Origin: BQJD01 sp964350265
GTDB taxonomy: Bacteria; Pseudomonadota; Gammaproteobacteria; Arenicellales; CAJQKF01
DNA length: 64,000 bases
Assembly: GCA_964350265.1 (NCBI GenBank)
Contig: CAYGJZ010000002.1
Location: 1 to 64,000 of the forward strand
Direction: 5' to 3'
Positions 17,378-25,235 of this stretch are shown here, in pieces; the first letter of the stretch is position 1; every line of letters starts with the position of its first letter. A model generated the notes under the pieces. The model ran no database searches, was not told where the DNA came from, and worked only from the letters and a program-made list of their open reading frames with translations. The position numbers were made by a program, and so were the translations under genes.

Positions 17378-19291
17378 TCAGGAGCCGGATTGCTCGCCCG
17401 GGGAGGCGGCGATGGACACCGGTTTCGGCATTGACGCGTCGCCCCGCGGTCGTTTCATGTATTCCCAGGCCGCCAAGGGTACACCGAGCAGGATGCCGGC
17501 GAGGCTGATCATCGGCGCCGGCCAGATCATCAGCGCGCCGGCGAGGAAGAACACCGCCCGCTTGGCCGCGTTGAGATCACGTGTCATGAAGCCCTCGATG
17601 CCGAATGCCCAGGTGGTAATGCCGAGCATGGCGGTGACCACGTGAATGGCCACCGGCAGCGGCTCGCCGATCAGCAGCAGGGTCGGGCTGTAGACGAAGG
17701 CATAGGGCAGCAGGAAGACCACCAGTCCGAGCTTGATGGCCACGATCCCGGTCTTCAGCGGATCGCCACCGGCGATGCCCGCGGCGACGTAGGCACCGGT
17801 GCAGACCGGCGGCGTGATGGCCGAGAGGATGGCGAAGTAGAAGATGAACAGGTGGGCGGCGATGGGCGGCACGCCGAGATTGATCATCGAGGCCGGCACC
17901 AGGGTGGCAAGTACCACGTAGGCGGCCACCGTCGGCAGCCCCATGCCGAGCACGATGCAGGCAACCATGGTCATCAGCAGGGTGATGAACAGGCTGCCCT
18001 GGGCGACGTACTCGATCAGGAAGGTGATCTTCAGGTTCAGACCGGTGGCGGTGAGGACACCGATCAGGATACCGGCGCCGGCGCAGATGGCTACCAGCGG
18101 CACCATGGCCTGCATCGACGATTCGAAGGCCTGGTAGTAGCCGCGCAGGTCCAGCCGGGTCTCCTTGCGCAACTGGGCGATGACCATGGCGGAAACCACC
18201 GCCACGAAGGCCACGAACATGATGCCCATGCGCTGCGACATCAGCACTACCAGGATGACGATGGGGATCAGCATGTGGCCGCGCTTGACGAGCTCTTCCT
18301 TGACGTCCGGGAGATCCTCCAGCGGGATGGCGCCGAGGCCGATCTTCAGCGAGCGCATGTGCACGATGAGCAACACGGCGAGGAAGTAGAGGATGGCGGG
18401 CACGATGGCGTAGCTCAACAGTTCGAAGTAGTCGATGTTGAGATAGTCGATCATGACGAAGGCGGCCGCGCCCATGATCGGCGGCATGAGCTGGCCGCCG
18501 GAGGAGGCCAGTGCCTCGACCGCGCCGGCGAAGTGCTTGTCGTAGCCGGCCCGCTTCATCATCGGGATGGTGACCGATCCGGTGGTGGCGACGTTGGCCA
18601 CGGTGGCGCCGGTGATCATGCCCATCAGCGCCGAACCGACCACCGCGATCTTGGCCGGGCCGCCGACGAAGCGGCCGGCAATGCCCTTGGCCAGGTTCAT
18701 GAACAGGGTCGACGTGCCGGTCACGCTGAGCAGTCCGCCGAACATGATGATGACCACGATGAACGTCGCGGTGACACCGATCGGCGCGCCGAACACGCCA
18801 TCGGTGCCGTAGAAGATCATGCTGACGATGGTCTCGAAGTCCAGCCCGCCATGGCGCAGCTGGCTGACCGGGATGGATTCCCCGTAGTAGGCGAACAGCA
18901 GGAACAGCACGAAGATGATGGTGATGGCCAGCCCCACCGTGCGACGAACCGCCTCGAGCACCAGCACGAGGCCGATGGCGCCCAGCCAGATGTCGACGGG
19001 TTCGAGAAAGGGGTCCGAGTACAGGCGCTCGAAGTTCATCACGTTCCAGGTCAGCACCACCGCGGAAAGCGCGGCGAGGATCAGCGCGCTGAGATCCTCG
19101 ATGACCGCCGAGCGGAAGAAGCCGGAACGGATGAAGAGAAAGATCAACGGCATCATCAACAGCATGAAGATGCCTCGTTGCAGCGGCGCCTCGTAGGTGC
19201 CGGCGCCGCCGGTGTACAGCGCAAAGCCCGTGGTGGCGATGACGAGTCCGATCGCCAGCGCGGATTTCACCCGCGCGAGAATGTTGTTCAT
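17378..19291 (-). CDS. TRAP transporter fused permease (DctQM-type)
   Basis: A 637-residue inner-membrane protein with about 15-18 hydrophobic helices. The N-terminal part corresponds to the small DctQ-like subunit and the rest to the DctM-type large subunit (IMGAAAFVMIDYL, GMGLPTVAAYVVLATLVPASM, SAITPPVCTGAYVAAGIAGG). Fused permeases of this kind pair with TAXI-type binding proteins, and exactly such a gene lies upstream. Transport is driven by a sodium or proton gradient. The separation from the binding-protein gene is about 100 bp and holds a strong hairpin. Confidence 0.92.
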   Translation of the reverse strand: MNNILARVKSALAIGLVIATTGFALYTGGAGTYEAPLQRGIFMLLMMPLIFLFIRSGFFRSAVIEDLSALILAALSAVVLTWNVMNFERLYSDPFLEPVDIWLGAIGLVLVLEAVRRTVGLAITIIFVLFLLFAYYGESIPVSQLRHGGLDFETIVSMIFYGTDGVFGAPIGVTATFIVVIIMFGGLLSVTGTSTLFMNLAKGIAGRFVGGPAKIAVVGSALMGMITGATVANVATTGSVTIPMMKRAGYDKHFAGAVEALASSGGQLMPPIMGAAAFVMIDYLNIDYFELLSYAIVPAILYFLAVLLIVHMRSLKIGLGAIPLEDLPDVKEELVKRGHMLIPIVILVVLMSQRMGIMFVAFVAVVSAMVIAQLRKETRLDLRGYYQAFESSMQAMVPLVAICAGAGILIGVLTATGLNLKITFLIEYVAQGSLFITLLMTMVACIVLGMGLPTVAAYVVLATLVPASMINLGVPPIAAHLFIFYFAILSAITPPVCTGAYVAAGIAGGDPLKTGIVAIKLGLVVFLLPYAFVYSPTLLLIGEPLPVAIHVVTAMLGITTWAFGIEGFMTRDLNAAKRAVFFLAGALMIWPAPMISLAGILLGVPLAAWEYMKRPRGDASMPKPVSIAASPGEQSGS

Positions 19292-19338
19292 CGGTTGGGT
19301 TCCAATGACTCGGGTGGCAGGGTGGGGATGACGGCGAA

Positions 19339-19371
19339 GCGGTGCGGACGCAGCCCGTGCGTCCGCACCGC
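19339..19371 (-). terminator. Attenuating hairpin between TRAP binding protein and permease
   Basis: Perfect 14-bp inverted repeat, GCGGTGCGGACGCA and its complement, separated by 5 nt. It lies between the TAXI stop at 19394 and the permease start at 19291. There is no U-run, so it probably trims or protects mRNA to give more binding protein than permease. Confidence 0.65.
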
Positions 19372-19393
19372 CTCTCGCGCGGCTACGCGATGG

Positions 19394-20386
19394 CTATCGA
19401 TGGATGTCCCAGAGACCGGCTTCCTCGTAGTAGCGCTGTGCGCCGGGGTGGTATTCCACCGCGGTGAATTCCGCCGCCACGTCAGGACCGGCCGCGCCCT
19501 TCTCCGTCCACCACGGGGCGGACTCGGTGAGGGTGTCCCAGTTCTCGAACATCAGCTTGGTCATCTTGTACACCAGTTCCTCGTCCACGCTGCGGTTGAG
19601 CATGAAGCCGGTGCGCACGGCCAGGCCGTTCAGGTCGGGGGTCTCGAACAGGGGCTCGCCCAGGGTGTCCAGGTACATGGCCGGGTTCTGTGCCACGATC
19701 TTCTCGGCGCTTTCCGTGTCCATGTCGACGAAGTGCAGGTCGGTGCCGAGCTCGCGGGCGGCGAACAGCGGACCGAGATGACCGCGGTTGTTGCGCGAGT
19801 AGGCAATCAACAGGGCGTCGATCTGGCGGTTGGAAAGGGCTTCCTGGGCATCGGAACGACCCAGGTACTGGAACTTGGCGTTGTCCTCGGTCACGCCGTG
19901 GGCGGCGAGAATCTCCGTGGCCCGGGCATCGTCGCCGCTGTTGCGGGCGCCCACCGCCACCGTCTTGCCCTTGAGATCGGCATAGGACTGGATCTCCTTG
20001 CCGGCGATCAGGCGATAGATGAGCGGGTTCAGCGTTACCCAGGCGACGACGTCGTTGTAGTCACGACCATCGTCGAACTGGCCCTTGTTCTCGTAGGCGT
20101 CGAGCAGGTCGGGCAAGAAGCCGCGACCGCCCTCGATCTGGCCGGCGGCGATACGCTTGATGTTGCCCACCGACACGCCCTTGCCGATGGCGCCGTTGAC
20201 CTGGACGCCTTCACTGGCAAGCTGCTCGGTGAGGAACTTGCCCACCAGCGAGGCTTCCTTGAACCAGCGGCCCTGGGGGCCGGCGCCGGTGATGGTCAGG
20301 ATGGTGTCCTGGGCGAACACCGGTGTCGCGGGGACGCTGCCCAGGCAGAGCAGGCCGGTGGCGGCAATGGTTAACAGTCTCTTCAT
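19394..20386 (-). CDS. TAXI-family TRAP transporter solute-binding protein
   Basis: A 330-residue periplasmic binding protein with a standard secretion signal (MKRLLTIAATGLLCLGSVPA, cleavage near FAQ). Family segments include ILTITGAGPQGRWFKEASLVG, VSVGNIKRIAAGQIEGG and LKGKTVAVGARNSGDDARATEIL. TAXI proteins deliver organic acids to fused TRAP permeases, present next. A good ribosome site (AGGAGGAAT) precedes it, 29 bp after the ComA-like gene. Ligands of TAXI proteins are mostly unknown; alpha-ketoglutarate- or glutamate-like acids and sulfonates are possible. Confidence 0.92.
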   Translation of the reverse strand: MKRLLTIAATGLLCLGSVPATPVFAQDTILTITGAGPQGRWFKEASLVGKFLTEQLASEGVQVNGAIGKGVSVGNIKRIAAGQIEGGRGFLPDLLDAYENKGQFDDGRDYNDVVAWVTLNPLIYRLIAGKEIQSYADLKGKTVAVGARNSGDDARATEILAAHGVTEDNAKFQYLGRSDAQEALSNRQIDALLIAYSRNNRGHLGPLFAARELGTDLHFVDMDTESAEKIVAQNPAMYLDTLGEPLFETPDLNGLAVRTGFMLNRSVDEELVYKMTKLMFENWDTLTESAPWWTEKGAAGPDVAAEFTAVEYHPGAQRYYEEAGLWDIHR

Positions 20387-20415
20387 TATTCCTCCTGTAC
20401 AGTGAGTCGTGGGGT

Positions 20416-21234
20416 TTAGAGTTTGTCCGCGTCGTATTCAGGTCCAACCACGGACAGGCCGACGCGCAGGGCCTCGGTTTCCAGCACGTCGTCTGGCATG
20501 ACGTTGGCGAGATTGATGTTGGTACCGAATTCGCCGATCAGGAATTTCTTCAGCTGGTAGATGTCGCACAGCGCATTGCCCTTGATCCAAGGGCCGGTGA
20601 GCTCGAACAACACCTTCTCCAGGTCCAGGCCGCTGCGCAGGCTGGAGATCATGGATTCGATCGGGATTCCGTCCGCGGTGACCAGCTCGGCGCCTTCCAC
20701 CAGCACCACGTCGCAGCCGGCGTCCAGGCAGACCTCGGCCTGGCGAATCAGGTCGTCGGCGCTTTGGCTGATCACCTTCGAGCCGACTTCACCGTGAACC
20801 TCAAGGCCGTTGTCCATGGCCAGGCGGATCAGCTCGCGGCGCCGGTCATCGGACAGGGGCACACAGTTGTCGGAGATCTCGATGGCCTCGAAGCCGAGCT
20901 CCCGCGCCTCGGCGAAGAATCCCGGCATGGCCTTCAGCCCCTGGGTCGCGTAGACGTACTCGGAGAACTGTCCGCCGAGGAACGGCACCACGTTGTAGCG
21001 CTTGTACAGGGCCAGCTTGTCGACGATGTAGGGGCGCGGGTAGAGACGCGCGGTGCCCACCGCGATCTTGGCGAGGTCGACGTAGGGCGCCACCAGGTCC
21101 AGGTGGTCGGCGACCCGGTTCTTGCCCAGCCCCCAGTCCATCATCATGGTCAGGCCGGTTGTGCGGGGCTTTCCCTGGCGTGCGGCAGGCAGTGGAACCG
21201 AACCGAACGGTACCTCCGTGATCGGGGAATCCAT
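20416..21234 (-). CDS. Phosphosulfolactate synthase family protein (ComA/XcbB-like)
   Basis: A 272-residue TIM-barrel protein of the ComA family. In archaea, and in bacterial coenzyme M synthesis (XcbB1), this family adds sulfite to phosphoenolpyruvate to give phosphosulfolactate. Family pattern TGLTMMMDWGLGKN, FLGGQFSEYV, LGFEAIEISDN and VHGEVGSK are visible; the Lys in the last falls at the family's conserved catalytic position. GGAG stands 9 nt before the ATG at 21234. The presence of a TRAP importer, an FAD reductase and an XcbC-like lyase nearby suggests a role in metabolism of a sulfonate or an analogous acid. A true coenzyme M pathway would need more genes, which are not seen. The upstream end of its promoter region is cut by the N gap. 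Confidence 0.8.
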   Translation of the reverse strand: MDSPITEVPFGSVPLPAARQGKPRTTGLTMMMDWGLGKNRVADHLDLVAPYVDLAKIAVGTARLYPRPYIVDKLALYKRYNVVPFLGGQFSEYVYATQGLKAMPGFFAEARELGFEAIEISDNCVPLSDDRRRELIRLAMDNGLEVHGEVGSKVISQSADDLIRQAEVCLDAGCDVVLVEGAELVTADGIPIESMISSLRSGLDLEKVLFELTGPWIKGNALCDIYQLKKFLIGEFGTNINLANVMPDDVLETEALRVGLSVVGPEYDADKL

Positions 21235-21244
21235 AATACGGAAC
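21228..21244 (-). promoter_or_regulatory. Putative IclR-type operator at the ComA-like gene
   Basis: AATCCATAATACGGAAC (plus strand) matches the 17-mer at 6037-6053 in 14 of 17 positions, including an unbroken 11-base core TCCATAATACG. It overlaps the start codon and Shine-Dalgarno spacer, so bound repressor would block initiation. It is the main evidence that both units share the IclR regulator at 14958. Confidence 0.55.
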
Positions 21245-21290
21245 TCCAAACAGTTATGTGTATGTGGAAATCCAGATGGTTGCATATAGA

Positions 21291-21390
21291 NNNNNNNNNN
21301 NNNNNNNNNNNNNNNNNNNNNNNNNNNNNNNNNNNNNNNNNNNNNNNNNNNNNNNNNNNNNNNNNNNNNNNNNNNNNNNNNNNNNNNNNN
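21291..21390. other. 100-N scaffold gap (true missing sequence)
   Basis: No overlap is visible between the two flanks, unlike the first gap. The true gap length is unknown. It hides the last codons of the sulfatase and perhaps part of the promoter of the ComA-like unit. Confidence 0.9.
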
Positions 21391-23770
21391 AGCGTATCTC
21401 GATGACCACCTGGTGGATCTTGCCGGTGAAGGTCGTCTCCGCCGGCCCGTAGCCGATGCCCTGGGCCACGGGGGTCTGGTTGTCGAGGCCAACGTCGGCG
21501 GTTTCGTCCGCCGAGAAGATGTTCGGCTGGGTGCGCTCGATCCGTCCCTCGGCAACCTGTTCGCCGTTGACCTTCAAGGTGGCCATGCCGCCCTTGCCAA
21601 GGCCGCCGCCGTCGTACTCGAAATCCAGCACCACGGTGGCCTTGCCCGCGGGCAGGGCATCGGGACCTTCGACCACGAAGCGTTCCAGGCCGAGCCAGTT
21701 GTACTCGTAGCCGGGCCTGCCGTCACGCAGGTGCAGTGACCAGCCGCCGTAGCGGCTGCCCTGCACGACCACGGCACCCTTGGCGCCGCCCTCGGGAATC
21801 TCGATTTCGGCGGTGATGGTCTTGGAGCGATTCTTCACGTTGATGAAGGTGTTCTCCAGCATGCCGTCCATGCCCTCGTACAGGGTAAGCGAGGTGCGGT
21901 CTCCCATCAGGTCGGGACGCCCGGCGAGGGTGGGATTGGCACGTTCGATGGTGCGATCATCGATGGGCAGTACGTGGTACCTGGCTGCCTCGACCAGGAA
22001 CAGCGCCTTCATCCGCTCAAGCATCTCGGGGTGATCCGCGGCGACGTCGTTGGCCAGGGCGAAGTCCGACTCCACGTGGTACAGCTCCCAGACATCGTCG
22101 GCCAGCGGCGGCAGATCGCCGGTCGTCCAGGGGGCGCGGTGGATGGTGCGGGCCAGCCATCCGTCGCGGTAGATGGCGCGGTTGCCGAACATCTCGAAGT
22201 ACTGGGTGGTATGCCGTTCCGCGGCGTCGGCGTCGTTGAAGGTGTACAGCAGGCTGGTGCCCTCGATGGGCACCTGGGGCGTACCGTTGACGATCTTCGG
22301 CTCGGGCAGGCTGACGGCCTCCAGCACGGTCGGCGCGACGTCGATGACATGCCCGAACTGGCTGCGGATGCCGCCGTTGTTGTCGGCGTCGATGCCGTCC
22401 GGCCAGTGCACCACCATGCCGTTTCGAGTGCCGCCGAAGTCGCTGGCCACCTGCTTGGTCCACTTGAACGGCGCGTCGAAGGCCACCGCCCAGCCCGCGG
22501 ACATGTGCGGGAAGGTGTCCGGGCTGCCCCACTTGTCGATCAGCTTGATCAGGTCGTCGACCTTTTCCTCGACGCCGTTGAAGTAGGTCATCTCGTTGAA
22601 CATGCCGACCATGCCGCCCTCGGCGCTGGTGCCGTTGTCGCCGGCGATGTAGAAGACCAGCGTGTTGTCCATCTCGCCGATGGCTTCGATGGTGTCGATC
22701 AGGCGACCGACATGGTGGTCGGTGTGACCGACGAAGCCGGCGAACACCTCGGCCTGGCGGCGGAACAGGGTCTTGTTCTCATCGGGAAGATCCTCCCACG
22801 CGGCGATGTCCTCGGGGCGCGGCGGCAGCACGGTATTCGCCGGGATGATGCCGGCCTCTTTCTGGCGCAGGTAGGAAGCCTCGCGCACCGCGTCCCAGCC
22901 GTCGTCGAACTGGCCGTGGAACTTCTCGATCCAGTCCTTCGGCACGTGGTGCGGTGCATGGGTGGCACCGGTGGCGAAGTACATGAAGAACGGCTTGTCG
23001 GGGGTCAGGGACTGCTGCGCCTTCATCCAGTTGATGGCCTGGTTGGTCATGTCCTCGGTGAAGTGGTATCCCTCGGTGCGCGGCGGGTTGATGCGCTTGG
23101 TGCCGTCGAAGATCAAGGGCGACCACTGGTCGGTTTCGCCGCCGATGAAGCCGTAGAACTTGTCGAATCCCTGGTGGGTCGGCCAGCGATCGAAGGGACC
23201 GGAGATGCTGGTTTCCCAGGCGGCGGTTTCATGCCACTTGCCGAAGGCGGCGGTGCTGTAGCCGTTCAGGCGCATCATCTCGGCCAGCGGTGCCACGCGG
23301 TTCGGAATGCGGCCGGTGTTGCCGGGGTAGGCGGTGGCGGTTTCCATGATGGACCCGGCATTGGCGGTATGGTGATTGCGTCCGGACTTCAGCGCCACGC
23401 GGGTCGGCGAGCACAAGGCGGTGGTGTGGAAGTTGTTGAACCGAAGCCCGCCCGCGGCAAGCCGGTCCAGGGTCGGCGTCGGTATCGGTCCGCCGAAAGT
23501 GGACGACGCGCCGAAGCCCAGGTCGTCGATCAGCACGATGACCACGTTGGGCGCACCGCTCGGCGGCGTGACCTCGAAGCGCGGCGGTGGCGTGGTGTTG
23601 CGCACGTCCAGTTCCGTGTACCTGGGCGGGTCGGGTTCGGAGATCGGCAGGATGGTGCGGTCGAATGCCGGTGGTTGCGCCTGGCTGGCCTGTGCCGTGG
23701 CGATTCCCTGCGCGCAGAGCAGGGCCGCCAAGGCGATCGGTGTGCGGGCGAATGCCCAGTGCATGGTCAT
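21391..23770 (-). CDS. Arylsulfatase (type I, formylglycine), 3' end in gap
   Basis: A periplasmic sulfatase of the alkaline phosphatase superfamily, at least 793 residues. The N-terminal signal peptide ends near IATAQA. Metal-binding Asp pair 82-83 (VLIDDLGFG) and the FGly motif C120-S-P-T-R (CSPTRVALKSGRNHH) are intact, and a third ligand group is GDNGTSAEGG. The extra C-terminal beta-sandwich region ends ...FTGKIHQVVIEIR, the normal tail of this subfamily, so only a few residues are likely lost in the gap. It would release sulfate from an organic sulfate ester. It is on the same strand as the ComA-like unit, which may link sulfate or sulfonate nutrition. Activation needs a formylglycine-generating enzyme, not in the window. 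Confidence 0.9.
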
Positions 23771-24509
23771 GTCGATGGTTCCCGGTGGTCAATGGTTGTG
23801 CAGGCCCGGACCATGGTGCCTTGGACGACTCGCCCACGGTTCGGGTTGGTTCGGCATGACGCGCCGGATCGTCCGGCCCTTCCCTGTTCTGCCACGGTGT
23901 ATGCGGGTGCCGATCCCGAATACGGCAGAGGAATGGATCCTGCTTGTGAACGAGCTGGGCGACGCGCGTCGCATGGCTGACTCCGGAGACGGGCGTGCAG
24001 GTGACCAGGGGCATCGTTGCACCGCGGCGGAAACGCTATGGTTGCGCGCGTTGCCGGTGGTCGGTGCCCTTGCGGCGTGTTCGACCTGCCGGTTTCCGAC
24101 GAGTGGCATGCCCGGACCGAACAGCGGTCAGTGGTCGGCGCGAACCGTTCCCGATGCGCCTGGTGTCGTGCTACGGACTTCAAGACTGCGAACCCGGGCG
24201 AGACGGTCCTCGATGCGGGATTTGGCCAACGGTGTTGCTGGTCGCCATGATTGCGTTATCGTAATTGTGTACGCAGAATAGTACAGCCACGTGACGACCA
24301 CAATCGCGAGCACAACGCGATTGACGCGAGATTTCACGACAATGAAACAGGGTCGGAAACGTTGTGTAGAGCCGTTGGTGCTCGGCACCGTGCCGGTGAA
24401 GCCGGTTACGGAATGTTCGATCCACCGCTTTGCGTTCCCGCGTGGATCACTCCCCAGCAACAAGAAGCGGTGTGAACCTTCAACCGCGCAGTGTTCGAGG
24501 AGCAGCCGA
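23771..24509. other. 740-bp region without a recognisable gene
   Basis: No open frame here has a domain, good start site or codon pattern like the neighbours. Short frames on both strands are rich in Arg/Pro/Cys, as expected for non-coding high-GC DNA. The right part becomes AT-richer (about 24250-24480) before the outer-membrane gene. It presumably contains the promoters of the divergent sulfatase and outer-membrane genes. Confidence 0.5.
24302..24322. promoter_or_regulatory. Palindrome upstream of the outer-membrane gene
   Basis: AATCGCG and CGCGATT are perfect 7-bp arms separated by 7 bp, about 190 bp before the start of the outer-membrane protein gene. It could be a regulator site or a hairpin; there is no family match. 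Confidence 0.35.
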
Positions 24510-25214
24510 ATGAATACCGTAGGAAAAGGCTTGTTGTACGTCGGTGCCGTTCTTGCCATCGCCACGACCGGTTCCGGCCTGGCGGTGGCAAACTCGGAGA
24601 TCGCGCTGTACGCGTGGGGCCCGGGCATTTCCGGCGATGCCACGTTGAACGGTACGACGAGGGACTTCGACGTCTCCTTCGACGACCTGCTGGACCATAC
24701 CGAGTTCGCCTTGATGGGGCATTTCGAATCCCGCGGGGAACGTTGGGGCGGTGGTGTCGACCTGGCGTTCGTCGAGCTGGAGGACGACAGCAGGGGCGTC
24801 GACCTGACCGTGGACTTCGGCATCTACGAGGGTTTCGCGACCTACCGCCTCGGTGATCACTTCGATCTGCTCGGCGGCGTGCGCTTCACCGACTTCGACA
24901 TCGAGGCCGATGCCCCCGGGATTCCGCCGGCGAGGTCCGATGGCGAGCAGGTCGACGGCTTCGTCGGCGTGCGTCTGCTCGCACCGATGGGGGATGCCTT
25001 CGAGGCATCGCTGCGTGCCGACATCGGTGGCGGCGACTCCGACCAGGTGGTCAATGCCTTTGCCACGCTGCGCTGGCACGTGTCGTCGAGTGTCGTGCTG
25101 TCTGCCGGCTACCGCTGGATCGAGTACGAGTACGAGGGTGACCGGACGAACCTCGGCGCGGACTTCGACGTCACCCTGGATGGCTTCGTGCTCGGCGTGA
25201 GCTATCGATTCTAG
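24510..25214 (+). CDS. Outer-membrane beta-barrel protein
   Basis: A 234-residue exported protein. The start at 24510 has GAGGAG 8 nt upstream and yields a signal peptide (MNTVGKGLLYVGAVLAIATT..., cleavage near VAN). The mature part alternates hydrophobic and polar residues in about eight strands (TFGIYEGFATYRL-like segments, VLSAGYRWIEYEYEG) and ends ...GVSYRF, with the terminal Phe recognised by the BAM machinery. It resembles small OmpW/opacity-type barrels but no specific family is certain. No partner gene is adjacent, and it is convergent with the patatin gene. Confidence 0.75.
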   Translation: MNTVGKGLLYVGAVLAIATTGSGLAVANSEIALYAWGPGISGDATLNGTTRDFDVSFDDLLDHTEFALMGHFESRGERWGGGVDLAFVELEDDSRGVDLTVDFGIYEGFATYRLGDHFDLLGGVRFTDFDIEADAPGIPPARSDGEQVDGFVGVRLLAPMGDAFEASLRADIGGGDSDQVVNAFATLRWHVSSSVVLSAGYRWIEYEYEGDRTNLGADFDVTLDGFVLGVSYRF

Positions 25215-25235
25215 GAATCGACGCGGATCCGGCCG

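Noticed and set aside
17642..20374. A 910-codon plus-strand frame opposite the TRAP genes
   Set aside because: Antisense shadow of the TRAP permease and receptor; composition (HRDD-type, Asp/His/Gln-rich) is typical of complement of membrane-protein codons.
16371..22510. ACATGT cores at about 16375, 16614 and 22503 as further GntR sites
   Set aside because: They lie inside coding sequence, lack the flanking TA...TA, and have no partner at 22 bp.
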